Of a stretch of 64,000 nucleotides of DNA, positions 16,119 through 28,380 are shown piece after piece. The DNA lies in contig CP086683.1 of the NCBI GenBank assembly GCA_030544685.1, positions 4,030,001 to 4,094,000 on the forward strand, in the 5' to 3' direction. Below the pieces are notes generated by a model that saw only the letters and a list, made by a program, of their open reading frames with translations, searched no databases and was not told the origin of the DNA. The stretch's first letter is position 1; every line of letters begins with the position of its first letter. The position numbers and the translations under genes were made by a program. This DNA comes from Pseudomonas sp. B21_DOA (lineage in GTDB: Bacteria > Pseudomonadota > Gammaproteobacteria > Pseudomonadales > Pseudomonadaceae).

Positions 16119-17015
16119 TCAGCGCTTGAGCGTTTCGCTCGGCAGCTCCTTGAACAGCGCGTGGTAACTGCTGGAAAACCGCCCCAGATGCCAGAACGAC
16201 CAGCGCATCGCCACTTCCGCAACGGTGGTTTCGCTAGGCCTGCGCTTGAGCAATTCACGGTGCGCACTGTTCAGCCGCCTGAGGCGCAACCAGTGGCTCG
16301 GGGTCATCCCGGTGTAAGCCTTGAAAGCCTGTTGCAGCTGGCGCAGCGGTACGCCGGCAACGTGAGAAAGTTCGAGTAGATTGACCGTGTCTTCCGGCGA
16401 ATCAGCCGCCCACTCCCCTACTCGCTTCATGATTTGGCGTTCGTCATTGCGCCGCTGTAATCCGCCACGATCCAGACCGGTGTGAGCGTTATCAAGGATG
16501 AACAGGCAGTCCTCAAGCAACTGCTGCGTCAGGCGATCTTTATCAAGTGGATCAGCAGCTTGCGATAACTTCGTGAGAATCGAGCTTAACCAGCCGCTGA
16601 ACAAAGCGTTCTGTCCGCAGTTTAGCGGCGCCATGAACAACCCTTCGAGTTTCGCTACTTGCAAACCGTGCTCGCGGACGAAGTCCGGACCAAATACCAC
16701 GGCGATTTCCCGGTAGTTCTCCGGGGTGATCCAGATGTTGCGGCTCTCTTCGTTGAGCAGGTACAGCGCGTTGTCGCTGCGATCAAAGCAGAACGCCAGC
16801 GCCCCGGATGGCGCGCTGAAATTCTGCTCGACCCGGGTGTTCATCTGCTCCTCGTAAACCTCGACGCCCTGCAGATCGAGATAACGAATCTGCCCGGCGA
16901 AATGCCCCGGCGACATCTGTTGGTAATGCTGGACCCAGCCCGGTGTGGCGCGGATTTGCTCGGCCACGTCGGCGGTATTGAACGCTTGTACCTGAAGCGG
17001 ATTGCACGTTGTCAT
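16119..17015 (-). CDS. AraC-family regulator (EutR/FeaR-like)
   Basis: A 298-residue regulator with a C-terminal AraC double helix-turn-helix (LLELSHVAGVPLRQLQQAF, then TTVAEVAMRWSFWHLGRFSSSY). The long N-terminal sensory domain has no cupin signature, as in EutR-type activators. ATG 17015 was chosen (MTTCNPLQVQAFNT). It is divergent from the glutamine-synthetase-like gene, 162 bp away, and probably activates that gene, the binding protein and the oxidase in response to an amine. Confidence 0.85.
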   Translation of the reverse strand: MTTCNPLQVQAFNTADVAEQIRATPGWVQHYQQMSPGHFAGQIRYLDLQGVEVYEEQMNTRVEQNFSAPSGALAFCFDRSDNALYLLNEESRNIWITPENYREIAVVFGPDFVREHGLQVAKLEGLFMAPLNCGQNALFSGWLSSILTKLSQAADPLDKDRLTQQLLEDCLFILDNAHTGLDRGGLQRRNDERQIMKRVGEWAADSPEDTVNLLELSHVAGVPLRQLQQAFKAYTGMTPSHWLRLRRLNSAHRELLKRRPSETTVAEVAMRWSFWHLGRFSSSYHALFKELPSETLKR

Positions 17016-17177
17016 GGGGTGACCTTGCGCACTCTTTTGGTGCGCTTTGGTGCTGCGGAAAGTGGATAGATGGAATCGCCAGCCGCGCCCAAGATAGTCG
17101 CCAACGCGCCACAGGGGAAGGGGCGGAAGATGAAACCCGCCGTCCCCGGCGTCTACAAAACCAATAACGAGGTCTTT

Positions 17178-18536
17178 ATGAACGCCCCTTTCGATCAGCT
17201 GTTCACCTGGCTGAAAGATCACAAGATTACCGAAGTCGAATGCGTGGTCAGCGACCTGACCGGCATCGCCCGCGGCAAGATTGCACCGACCAACAAGTTC
17301 CTGCATGAGCGCGGCATGCGCCTGCCGGAGAGCGTGCTGCTGCAAACGGTAACCGGGGATTTTGTCGACGACGACATCTATTACGACCTGCTCGACCCGG
17401 CCGACATCGATATGGTGTGCAAACCGGTTTCCGATGCCGTCTACGTCATTCCGTGGGCAATCGAGCCGACTGCCATCGTCATCCACGACACCTTCGACAA
17501 GTTCGGCAATCCGATCGAACTGTCGCCGCGCAATGTGCTGAAGAAAGTCCTGCAGCTCTACACCGACAAGGGCTGGAAGCCGATTGTCGCGCCGGAAATG
17601 GAGTTCTACCTGACCCAACGTTGTGAAGATCCGGACCTGCCGCTCAAGGCGCCGCTGGGTCGTTCGGGCCGTGCGGAGAGCGGGCGTCAGTCATTCTCCA
17701 TCGATGCCGCCAACGAATTCGATCCGCTCTTCGAAGACGTCTACGACTGGTGCGAACTGCAAGGCCTGGATCTCGACACGCTGATCCATGAAGACGGCCC
17801 GGCGCAGATGGAAATCAACTTCCGCCACGGCGATGCGCTGGATCTGGCCGACCAGATCACCGTGTTCAAACGCACCCTGCGCGAAGCGGCGCTCAAGCAC
17901 AACGTCACTGCGACATTCATGGCCAAGCCGATCGGCGACGAGCCGGGCAGCGCCATGCACCTGCACCAGAGCGTGGTCGAGATCGCGACGGGTCAGCCGA
18001 TCTTCGCCGATGCCGAGGGCAACATGAGTGAACTGTTCCGTCATCACATCGGTGGGCTGCAGAAGTACATCCCGAAAGTCCTGCCGATGTTCGCGCCCAA
18101 CGTCAATTCGTTCCGCCGCTTCCTGCCGGACACCTCGGCACCGGTCAACGTCGAATGGGGCGAGGAGAACCGCACGGTTGGCCTGCGAGTGCCGACTTCG
18201 GGCCCTGAATCGATGCGCGTGGAGAACCGTTTGCCCGGAGCCGACGCCAACCCTTATCTGGCGATTGCCGCGAGCCTGCTGTGCGGTTACATCGGCATGG
18301 TCGAGAAGATTGAGCCAAGCGCAGCGGTCGAAGGCCGGGCCTACGAACGGCGCAATCTGCGCTTGCCCATCACCATCGAAGAAGCCCTGACGCAAATGGA
18401 AGAGTGCCCGAAGGTCGCTGAGTACCTGGGCAGCAAATTCGTCCGCGGGTATGTGGCAGTGAAGCGCGCCGAGCACGAAAACTTCAAACGCGTCATCAGC
18501 TCGTGGGAGCGCGAATTCCTGCTGCTCAGCGTCTGA
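17178..18536 (+). CDS. glutamine synthetase family protein (gamma-glutamylpolyamine synthetase type)
   Basis: A 452-residue glutamate-amine ligase of the GS fold. It has an N-terminal beta-grasp domain (VECVVSDLTGIARGK), metal and glutamate sites in APEMEFYL, GPAQMEINF, GSAMHLHQS and NRTVGLRVP, and the end segment ENRLPGADANPYLA. ATG 17178 follows GAGG. Length and motifs fit PuuA/SpuI-type enzymes that gamma-glutamylate putrescine or other amines, and the neighbouring polyamine binding protein and FAD oxidase agree. Nitrogen-assimilation GlnA is excluded because the adenylylation-site region differs. The exact amine is unknown. Confidence 0.88.
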   Translation: MNAPFDQLFTWLKDHKITEVECVVSDLTGIARGKIAPTNKFLHERGMRLPESVLLQTVTGDFVDDDIYYDLLDPADIDMVCKPVSDAVYVIPWAIEPTAIVIHDTFDKFGNPIELSPRNVLKKVLQLYTDKGWKPIVAPEMEFYLTQRCEDPDLPLKAPLGRSGRAESGRQSFSIDAANEFDPLFEDVYDWCELQGLDLDTLIHEDGPAQMEINFRHGDALDLADQITVFKRTLREAALKHNVTATFMAKPIGDEPGSAMHLHQSVVEIATGQPIFADAEGNMSELFRHHIGGLQKYIPKVLPMFAPNVNSFRRFLPDTSAPVNVEWGEENRTVGLRVPTSGPESMRVENRLPGADANPYLAIAASLLCGYIGMVEKIEPSAAVEGRAYERRNLRLPITIEEALTQMEECPKVAEYLGSKFVRGYVAVKRAEHENFKRVISSWEREFLLLSV

Positions 18537-21108
<2,572 letters not shown>

Positions 21109-21123
21109 CAGGCGCTTACACTG

Positions 21124-21153
21124 ATCGTTCCCACGCTCTGCGTGGGAATGCAG
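21124..21153. repeat. REP singlet (GATCGTTCCCACG family)
   Basis: A single palindromic element with arms CCCACGC/GCGTGGG in the gap between the oxidase and pqiB genes. Confidence 0.75.
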
Positions 21154-21331
21154 CCCGGGACGCTCAGCGCTCCAAACTCGATCAAAAGGTCGCAGCGTTC
21201 GGTAGCTCCTTGCACTGCAATCGCGTCCCACGCCAGCTATACACATTTGCTCTATCGCCAAGCACTTCTATATTGATGAAGTGTTTTTGCGTTTCTGACG
21301 CTCAGTGCCCGAATAATTGAGGAGGACATGG

Positions 21332-22987
21332 ATGAAGTCGTCAGCCAGCGACGAGCCGCGAGCACCCGGTCAGGCGCCGATCAAAACCCGCCGTTTCGGC
21401 ATTTCGCTGGTGTGGATCGTGCCCATCGTCGCGGTGCTGGTGGGCATTTCGCTGGTGATCCACAACATCCTGCAGGAAGGCCCGACCATCACCGTCACCT
21501 TCAAGACCGGCGATGGCCTGACCGCCAACAAGACTGAAGTCAGGTACCGCAACGTGGTCATCGGCCATGTCTCGGAAGTCGAACTGGCCGACGATCACAG
21601 AAACGTCAACGCCACGATCAAACTGGCCAAACAGGCCGAAGCCTTCACCCGCGAGGATTCGCAGTTCTGGGTGGTGCGCCCGCGCATCGGTGCCGGCGGT
21701 GTCTCGGGCATCGATACGCTGCTGTCGGGCGACTATATCGGCGCTGACATCGGCCAAGCGAACACTCGGGCAAAGAACTTCAAAGGCCTCGAGAATCCGC
21801 CGCCGATCACCTACGGCGAGCCGGGCAAGCGCTTCACTCTGCACACCACCGACCTCGGCTCGCTGGACATCGGCTCGCCCGTTTATTACCGCAAGATTCC
21901 CGTCGGCCAGGTGGTGTCCTACGCGCTGGACCCGGATGGCAAAGGCGTCAATATCGAAGTCTTCGTGCATTCGCCCAATGACGCCTACGTCACCGAAAAC
22001 ACCCGCTTCTGGAACGCCAGCGGCATCGACATCAATGTCGGCGCCAACGGCTTTGCGGTGAAAACCGAATCGCTGTCGACCTTGCTGGTCGGCGGCATCG
22101 CTTTCCGCGCGCCGGACTACAGCCCCAACGACACGCCGGCCGGCGACGACAAGAATTTCGAACTGTTCGCCAATCAGGCCGCCGCCCTCGCCCCGCCTGA
22201 CGGCAAAGCGCAGTATCTGGCGCTGCGGTTCGATCAGGCCTTGCGCGGGCTCAAGGTTGATGCGCCTGTGGAGTTTCTGGGTATCGAAATCGGCCGGGTG
22301 GTGGCGGTCAATCTCGACTTCGACGAGGTCAAGCGCACCTTTCCGGTGAATGTCGGCATCGTCATTTATCCGCAGCGACTCGGCCGCGCCCACGCGAAAA
22401 TTCTCAAAACCTACCATGGCGACGAAAACGACGAAGCCACCGGCGCGCGTCTGCTCGGCACTTTCGTTGAAAATGGCCTGCGCGCCCAGGCACGCAATGG
22501 CAACCTGCTCACCGGGCAGTTGTATATTTCGCTGGATTTCTACCCCAAAGCACCAAAAGTCGCTTTCGACCCTACGGCACGGCCAATCACCATTCCGACC
22601 GTTCCTGGCAGCCTCGAGCAATTGCAGGAAAAACTCGAAGCCATGGTCAACAAGATCAACGCGCTGCCGGTGGAACGCATCGCCAGCAACCTCGACGGCA
22701 ATCTGGTCGAGCTGCGCAAAGGCCTGAAGCAGTTCAATGCCAAGACCCTGCCGGGCGTACAGAGCACCCTCGCCGACGTCAGCAAGACCTTGCAGTCCGC
22801 CAATTCGACTTTGGCCGAGGATTCACCGCAACGTGAGCAGCTGACCGAGACCCTCGACGAGCTCGGGCGCATGTCACGCTCGTTGCGTGAACTGTCGGAT
22901 TACCTCGGTCGCCACCCTGAGTCGTTGATTCGCGGGCGCCCGGACAACGCCGCGCCGCTGGATCTCAAAGGGCCGCCACGCAATTGA
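21332..22987 (+). CDS. pqiB: intermembrane transport protein PqiB (MCE protein)
   Basis: A 551-residue MCE protein. It has one N-terminal membrane segment (VWIVPIVAVLVGISLVI, about 22-38), three MCE domains beginning near residues 46, 158 and 290 (first at PTITVTFKTGDGL), and a long helical C-terminus from about residue 430 that would form the periplasmic needle. PqiB forms a tunnel for lipids across the periplasm. ATG 21332 follows GAGGAGG. pqiC follows directly, but no pqiA-type membrane gene precedes it. Confidence 0.9.
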   Translation: MKSSASDEPRAPGQAPIKTRRFGISLVWIVPIVAVLVGISLVIHNILQEGPTITVTFKTGDGLTANKTEVRYRNVVIGHVSEVELADDHRNVNATIKLAKQAEAFTREDSQFWVVRPRIGAGGVSGIDTLLSGDYIGADIGQANTRAKNFKGLENPPPITYGEPGKRFTLHTTDLGSLDIGSPVYYRKIPVGQVVSYALDPDGKGVNIEVFVHSPNDAYVTENTRFWNASGIDINVGANGFAVKTESLSTLLVGGIAFRAPDYSPNDTPAGDDKNFELFANQAAALAPPDGKAQYLALRFDQALRGLKVDAPVEFLGIEIGRVVAVNLDFDEVKRTFPVNVGIVIYPQRLGRAHAKILKTYHGDENDEATGARLLGTFVENGLRAQARNGNLLTGQLYISLDFYPKAPKVAFDPTARPITIPTVPGSLEQLQEKLEAMVNKINALPVERIASNLDGNLVELRKGLKQFNAKTLPGVQSTLADVSKTLQSANSTLAEDSPQREQLTETLDELGRMSRSLRELSDYLGRHPESLIRGRPDNAAPLDLKGPPRN

Positions 22988-23004
22988 GCACAGGAGCTGC
23001 ATCC

Positions 23005-23553
23005 ATGGCTTTACCGTTGAAGATCACCGTGCTCGCTGCTGTCGTACTGCTCTGCGCGTGTCGCAGCGACCCGATCAGCTTTCACACCCTGACACCGGCG
23101 CAGCCGGCTGTCAGTCGCAACGGCACCGACATCGCCATCGAAAGCATCAGCGTGCCGCCGCAGGTCGATCGCGCGCAAATTGTCATCCGCCAAGGCAACA
23201 GCGGCGTGGCGATTCTGGAAACCGATTGGTGGAGCGCCACTCTTGCCGATGAGTTGCGCGGTGCCTTGACCGATCAACTGAGCAGCGGCGTCGGCCAGCA
23301 GCGCGCCTCCGTGCGTATCGACGTGCAGCGCTTCGATTCAATTCCCGGCCAGTACGCCTTGATCGACGTGAAATGGCGAGTGCGCCCGCTGAGTGCGGCG
23401 GACGCGGCGCTGCTGAGCTGTCGCTCGGTGTTGCAGACGCCTTCAGGGCCGGGCATCGACGAACTGGTGACCGCGCAACAGAACAACGTCAAACGTCTCG
23501 CTGCGCAGATCGCGCAAGGTGCCAGCGGCTCGCGCTGCCCGCCGCAGGTCTGA
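23005..23553 (+). CDS. pqiC: outer-membrane lipoprotein PqiC (YmbA, DUF330/ABC-type transport auxiliary)
   Basis: A 182-residue lipoprotein. Signal peptide with lipobox LCAC; the mature protein would begin at Cys23. The body carries ISVPPQVDRAQIVIRQ and WSATLADELRGALTDQL, typical of the PqiC/YmbA family. It anchors the PqiB needle to the outer membrane. ATG 23005 is used because it places the signal peptide correctly, though the frame is open from the pqiB stop. Confidence 0.87.
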   Translation: MALPLKITVLAAVVLLCACRSDPISFHTLTPAQPAVSRNGTDIAIESISVPPQVDRAQIVIRQGNSGVAILETDWWSATLADELRGALTDQLSSGVGQQRASVRIDVQRFDSIPGQYALIDVKWRVRPLSAADAALLSCRSVLQTPSGPGIDELVTAQQNNVKRLAAQIAQGASGSRCPPQV

Positions 23554-23559
23554 CGCCGT

Positions 23560-24498
23560 TTACAAATCGAAGCGATCCACCGCCCGCCGCCGCTCGTTGT
23601 CGTCGCGCACGTCGTAGTTGGCGGTCGTCTGGATATTGCTGTGATGCGCCAGTTTCTGTGCGATCGACAGGTCGTGCTCCTCGATCACCCGAGTGATGAA
23701 CGAGCGCCGAAAATCGTGGGGCATGATTTTCACCCCGACCTGCGTACCGCGCTGGCGGGCGATGTAGTAAATCGCATGTTTGGTAATGCGCTCGCGGGTG
23801 ATGTGGCTGCCCCGGCGAATGCGGTTGAACAGAAACGCATCGTCGCTCTCGCCTTCCTTGAGCTGTGAACGACGCAGTTCCAGCCAGGCGTCGAGTTTGG
23901 CGAAGGCCCAGGCCGGCGCGTACTTGATCAGCTGTTTGTTGCCCTTGCCGGTGACGGTCAGGCTGCGCTCTTTGAAGTCGACCTGACTCAGATCCAGATC
24001 CACCGATTCCGACTTGCGCATGCCGGTGCCGTACAACAGCGCAATCACCGCCGCATCACGCAAGCCCTGTGGTCGTGGGTCGGCAGCGCAGACTTCCATC
24101 AGTTCGTGAATCAGCGTGCGCTTGAGGTTGCGCCCCTGGGACAGCCGTGTGCCGGCGATGCCCTTGACCGAGCGCATTTTCAGCAGGTGATCCTGGCTGA
24201 TCAGGCTCATGCGCCACGCTTCGTTCATCACCCCGCGTACCGCGTTCACGTAAAGCGACGAGGTGTTCGGTGCATAACCGTCGGCCCGCAAAGCGGCGAC
24301 CAGCGCCACCACGTCTTCCGGTTGCAGGCCGTGCCAAGGGATGTCTTCGATATCGACGTCCTCGAAACCAAGACGGTCGGCGGCATCTTGCAGCACATAG
24401 CGCATGGTCAACTGGCTGGAAGGCGCCAGTCGCGCGAGGTAAACGGTCAGCGGATTGCTGTTGGACGGTGCGGGTTGGGTACTCGACAAATCACTCAA
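23560..24498 (-). CDS. tyrosine recombinase / phage-type integrase
   Basis: A 312-residue tyrosine recombinase with the complete catalytic set: Arg in GTGMRKSESVDL (about 170), Lys in VTGKGNKQ, His-x-x-Arg in MPHDFRRSF (about 265), His in LAHHSNIQTT and the nucleophile Tyr in ANYDVRDD. The N-terminal SAM-like core-binding domain is at about residues 12-115. No phage or mobile cargo genes lie beside it and no direct repeats marking an attachment site were seen. It may be a domesticated recombinase or the remnant of a lost element. Confidence 0.9.
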   Translation of the reverse strand: MSDLSSTQPAPSNSNPLTVYLARLAPSSQLTMRYVLQDAADRLGFEDVDIEDIPWHGLQPEDVVALVAALRADGYAPNTSSLYVNAVRGVMNEAWRMSLISQDHLLKMRSVKGIAGTRLSQGRNLKRTLIHELMEVCAADPRPQGLRDAAVIALLYGTGMRKSESVDLDLSQVDFKERSLTVTGKGNKQLIKYAPAWAFAKLDAWLELRRSQLKEGESDDAFLFNRIRRGSHITRERITKHAIYYIARQRGTQVGVKIMPHDFRRSFITRVIEEHDLSIAQKLAHHSNIQTTANYDVRDDNERRRAVDRFDL

Positions 24499-24741
24499 AC
24501 GAAACGGCCTTGAAATAAAAAACGATTCAACAAAAACAATAAATGCATGAAATGAAACGCAAAAAAACGGCGTAGCTCAATGACAGGGGTTGCCGCGAAA
24601 GGCCGACAACCTGCCGTTCGAGGCCATAAAAGTCAATCGGGCATTCCCCGAACGGTCTGTTTGCTGCTTTATCAGCACGGTAGGCGAACTGAAACATCGC
24701 GCTCTTATGTTCAATGCAGGGACTGCGAACAGGAGTGCGGC

Positions 24742-26121
24742 ATGAAGATCACGGTGTTTGGCAGTGGTTATGTCGGTCTGGTGCAAGCGGCGGTGCTGGC
24801 CGAGGTCGGTCACGAGGTCGTGTGCATGGATGTCGACGCGCAGAAGATCGAGCAGTTACGCCAGGGCCACGTCAGTATTTTCGAGCCGGGGCTGGCCAGT
24901 CTGGTGCGTGAGGGCCTGGATTCGAAACGCCTGCAATTCACCACCGATGAACGACTCGCGGTGTTGCACGGGCGTGTGGCCTTCATCGCGGTGGGTACGC
25001 CGTCACGGGAGGACGGTTCGGCCGATCTGCGCTACGTGTTGGCGGTTGGCGACGCGATCGCCCGGCATCGTGAGCAGCCATTGATTGTGGTGGAAAAGTC
25101 CACGGTGCCGGTGGGCACAGGTGACGCTTTGCGCAGCCACATCGAAAAGGCACTGATCAAGGTCGGCCGCCTGCTGCAGTTCGATATTGTCTCCAACCCG
25201 GAATTTCTCAAGGAAGGTTCAGCGGTTGCTGATTGCCGGCGGCCGGATCGTATCGTCATCGGTTGCGAAGGCGCAGACGTGCGCGATGTGATGCGCGATC
25301 TGTACGCGCCGTTCAACCGCAACCATGAGCGCATCCTGTTCATGGACCTGCGCAGCGCCGAGCTGACCAAATACGCCGCTAACTGCATGCTGGCGACCAA
25401 GATCAGTTTCATCAACCAGATCGCCGAACTCGCCGAGCACTTGGGTGCGGACATTGAAGCAGTGCGCCAGGGCATCGGTGCCGATACGCGGATCGGCTAT
25501 CACTTCATCTATCCGGGTTGCGGCTACGGTGGCTCGTGTTTTCCCAAGGACATGCGCGCGCTGATCCACAGTGCCGAGCAGGCGCATTGCTCCAGTGATC
25601 TGCTGCAAGCGGTCGAGGCGATCAACCAGCGGCAGAAGCACAAGCTCTTTGAGCGCATCAACGCGTTCTACCGGGGTGACTTGCGCGGCAGGACCTTTGC
25701 CTTGTGGGGCCTGGCGTTCAAGCCCAACACCGACGACATGCGCGACGCGCCGAGTCGGGTGCTGCTCGAAGCATTGTGGGCTGCCGGGGCCAGCGTGCGC
25801 GCGTTCGATCCGGAAGCCATGCTGCAAACCCAGAATCTCTATCCAGACGAAGCAAAACTGATGCTGATGGGCACGCCGGAATCGGTACTGGCCGGCGCCG
25901 ATGCGCTGATCATCTGTACCGAATGGCAACAATTCAAGGCCCCGGATTTCGAGCTGATCAAACAACGGCTCAACAGCCCGGTGATCTTTGACGGCCGTAA
26001 CCTTTACGACGCCGAGCGTCTGGCACGCAATGGCTTTCAGTATTTCCCGATGGGCCGTGGTGAATCGTGCAGGTTGCCGATCACATTGCGGCAGCGGCCG
26101 GCGGCGTCTGATGTAGCCTGA
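24742..26121 (+). CDS. UDP-glucose 6-dehydrogenase
   Basis: A 459-residue enzyme making UDP-glucuronate from UDP-glucose with NAD+. It has an N-terminal Rossmann motif GSGYVGLVQAAVLA (residues 7-20), catalytic Cys in CGYGGSCFPKDM (about 262), the central dimer domain, and a C-terminal UDP-binding domain with WGLAFKPNTDDMRDAP. ATG 24742 follows AGGAG. The product feeds exopolysaccharide or lipid A aminoarabinose synthesis; no such genes are adjacent. Confidence 0.95.
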   Translation: MKITVFGSGYVGLVQAAVLAEVGHEVVCMDVDAQKIEQLRQGHVSIFEPGLASLVREGLDSKRLQFTTDERLAVLHGRVAFIAVGTPSREDGSADLRYVLAVGDAIARHREQPLIVVEKSTVPVGTGDALRSHIEKALIKVGRLLQFDIVSNPEFLKEGSAVADCRRPDRIVIGCEGADVRDVMRDLYAPFNRNHERILFMDLRSAELTKYAANCMLATKISFINQIAELAEHLGADIEAVRQGIGADTRIGYHFIYPGCGYGGSCFPKDMRALIHSAEQAHCSSDLLQAVEAINQRQKHKLFERINAFYRGDLRGRTFALWGLAFKPNTDDMRDAPSRVLLEALWAAGASVRAFDPEAMLQTQNLYPDEAKLMLMGTPESVLAGADALIICTEWQQFKAPDFELIKQRLNSPVIFDGRNLYDAERLARNGFQYFPMGRGESCRLPITLRQRPAASDVA

Positions 26122-26167
26122 ACCGGCCCGCCGGTGGCCAGTGATGACAGTGGACTGCACACAGACC

Positions 26168-26260
26168 CTGTGGAGCTGGCTTGCCAGCGATGACGGAATA
26201 TCAGCCGATTCAAATGTTGCCTGACACACCGCAATCGCTGGCAAGCCAGCTCCCACAGGG
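26168..26260. repeat. REP inverted doublet (REPIN)
   Basis: CTGTGGAGCTGGCTTGCCAGCGAT at 26168 and its inverse ATCGCTGGCAAGCCAGCTCCCACAG ending at 26260 enclose a short spacer, between the dehydrogenase and MFS genes. Confidence 0.85.
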
Positions 26261-26356
26261 ACAATGTGCATGGGGGCGATGGAGGTTGACCGGTGACGTT
26301 TGCCCAGAGAGGATGGCGTTCGCCCCAGGCATTCCGAATAAGGACATTCCCCTTCC

Positions 26357-27535
26357 GTGGCCACCTATTCACCTTTCATCCGCCGGCTGATGCTCAGCTC
26401 GCTGACCGTGGTCATCAGCCGTGCCCTGGTCAGTCCGCTGCTGACGCTGCTCCTCAGCAACAAGCTCGGCCTCGATCCGCAGGATGTCGGCTTGCTGCTG
26501 GGCATCGCCGTGTTCAGCGCCACGCTGCTGTCGCTCTACGGCGGCTACATCATCGACAAGCTGGACAAGCGCCAGTTACTGATCCTGAGCATGCTCTCCA
26601 GCGGTATCGGCCTGATCCTGCTGACTTTCGCGCAGAACCTGTATCTGGTGACCGTCGTGCTGATCATCAGCGAAACGGCCTCGGCGCTGTTTCTCATCGG
26701 CAGCAAGGCAATCCTCAGTGAACACCTGCCGGTGGGCCAGCGGGTCAAGGCGTTTTCCCTCAACTACACCCTGACCAATATCGGTTACGCGATTGGCCCG
26801 ATGATTGGCGTGGTGATTGCCGGCGTGCAGCCCGCGGCCCCTTTCATCGTTGCCGGTGCGATCGCCATTGGCAGTATTTTCCTGCTGCTCGGCGCGGCCA
26901 GGGATGCCAGTCCGATAACTTCCGGCAGTGCACCGCAAAGTTTCCTCAACACGCTGATGATCCTGAAAAACGACCGCACCATGGTGCTGTTCACCCTTGG
27001 CTGCCTGCTCAGCACATTGGTGCACGGGCGTTTCACCCTGTACCTGTCGCAATACCTGCTGGTCACCCATGATCAGCAACAAATGCTCGACACCATGGCC
27101 GCCCTGCTCGCCTGTAACGCAATCACGGTGATCCTGCTGCAATATCAGATCGGTCGCTGGCTCAGCCGCGAACACCTGCGTCACTGGATTGCCGGCGGCA
27201 CCGCGCTGTTCATCGTCGGGCTGATCGGTTTCAGTCTGGCCGACAGCCTGATTGGCTGGTGCGTTGCGATGTTCATCTTCACCTTGGGCGAGATGATCAT
27301 CTATCCGGCCGATTTCCTCTTCGTCGACACCCTCGCCCCGGAGGCACTGCGCGGCAGCTACTACGGCGCGCAGAACCTGGCGGCACTCGGCGGCGGCGCG
27401 AGCCCGGTGATTTGCGGGTTTCTCTTGATGCACACGCCCGCGCCGAGCATGTTCTATGCGCTGAGCGGATTGGCGGCACTGGGCGGTTATCTATGTTTCG
27501 TCAGCGCACGTCGCGCCGCTTCAGTGCAAAAATAG
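26357..27535 (+). CDS. MFS transporter
   Basis: A 392-residue protein with about twelve hydrophobic segments and the loop 2-3 signature GGYIIDKLDKRQLL. Inner-membrane secondary transporter, probably an exporter; the substrate is unknown. The frame opens at GTG 26357; there is no strong ribosome binding site, and ATG 26390 (MLSSLTVVISRAL) is an alternative. It stands alone between two repeat-bearing gaps. Confidence 0.85.
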   Translation: MATYSPFIRRLMLSSLTVVISRALVSPLLTLLLSNKLGLDPQDVGLLLGIAVFSATLLSLYGGYIIDKLDKRQLLILSMLSSGIGLILLTFAQNLYLVTVVLIISETASALFLIGSKAILSEHLPVGQRVKAFSLNYTLTNIGYAIGPMIGVVIAGVQPAAPFIVAGAIAIGSIFLLLGAARDASPITSGSAPQSFLNTLMILKNDRTMVLFTLGCLLSTLVHGRFTLYLSQYLLVTHDQQQMLDTMAALLACNAITVILLQYQIGRWLSREHLRHWIAGGTALFIVGLIGFSLADSLIGWCVAMFIFTLGEMIIYPADFLFVDTLAPEALRGSYYGAQNLAALGGGASPVICGFLLMHTPAPSMFYALSGLAALGGYLCFVSARRAASVQK

Positions 27536-27689
27536 TGCACTAAAACTGCATTTATATGAATTTGTCAGCATCGAGTTTGATCGGCAAACTACGTGCGTTC
27601 CTCCCCCAATGTTGGAACGCTTCGAGGGCTTTCCGGATTTGCCGGACAAGTCCTTTTTTGCCCCGGATTTTGTAAAGGATCAGTTCTAC

Positions 27690-28376
27690 ATGCTTGCTCG
27701 CTGGTTGCCCGCTGCCATCAACACCCGTCCCACTGAATGGAGCCGTGCCGCGATCGGCATGGCCCTGGGCACGCTGTTCAGTGTGTGGATGTGTGCGCAG
27801 GTGTTCGGGCATGACGTTGCCTTTCACCTGATCGGCCCGCTGGGTGCTTCGGCGGTGCTGCTGTTCGCCGTATCCTCCGGCGCCCTCGCCCAGCCGTGGT
27901 CGATTCTCGGCGGCTACCTGTGTGCCGGTGTGGTCGCTTTGCTGGTGGCCCACGTGCTCGGCCGCACGCTGGGCAGCGCCTGCCTCGCCGCCGGCATGGC
28001 GGTGATTCTGATGTGCTGGCTGCGTTGCCTGCACCCGCCGGCGGGCGCATTGGCGTTGACCCTGGTGCTGGCCGACCCTGCGACCATCGCCATGGACTGG
28101 AAAGCCATGGAACCGGTGATGCTCGGCGCCCTGTGCATGCTCGCCAGCGCGCTGGCCTACAACAATCTGACCCGCATCCGCTACCCGAAACGCGCCGCCG
28201 ATCCTGCGCCGCCCGTGGTCCCGGTCGACCGCCAGGCGATCACCGCCGAAGACCTCAAGCTTGCGCTGGCGGACATGGAAGCCTTCATCGACGTCACCCC
28301 CGAAGACCTCGAACGCCTGATCCACGCCAGCGAACTGCACGCCAAACGCCGCAGCATTACCGAAACTTTCAGATAG
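27690..28376 (+). CDS. HPP family integral membrane protein
   Basis: A 228-residue membrane protein with four to five hydrophobic segments and the family signature LRCLHPPAGALALT at about residues 108-121. ATG 27690 after AAGGA is preferred over a longer start at 27609 without a ribosome binding site. HPP proteins have been linked to nitrite transport in chloroplasts and cyanobacteria. The C-terminal 60 residues are a soluble helical linker that in relatives often leads into CBS domains; here the frame stops just before a large inverted repeat. Confidence 0.8.
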   Translation: MLARWLPAAINTRPTEWSRAAIGMALGTLFSVWMCAQVFGHDVAFHLIGPLGASAVLLFAVSSGALAQPWSILGGYLCAGVVALLVAHVLGRTLGSACLAAGMAVILMCWLRCLHPPAGALALTLVLADPATIAMDWKAMEPVMLGALCMLASALAYNNLTRIRYPKRAADPAPPVVPVDRQAITAEDLKLALADMEAFIDVTPEDLERLIHASELHAKRRSITETFR

Positions 28377-28380
28377 GCCC

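Noticed and set aside
17016-17618. N-terminal extension of the AraC gene to 17618
   Set aside because: It runs antisense to the glutamine-synthetase-like gene; ATG 17015 gives the family-typical start.
23560-24498. Integron integrase
   Set aside because: The integron-specific extra helix motif is not visible and no attC-like cassette array is nearby.
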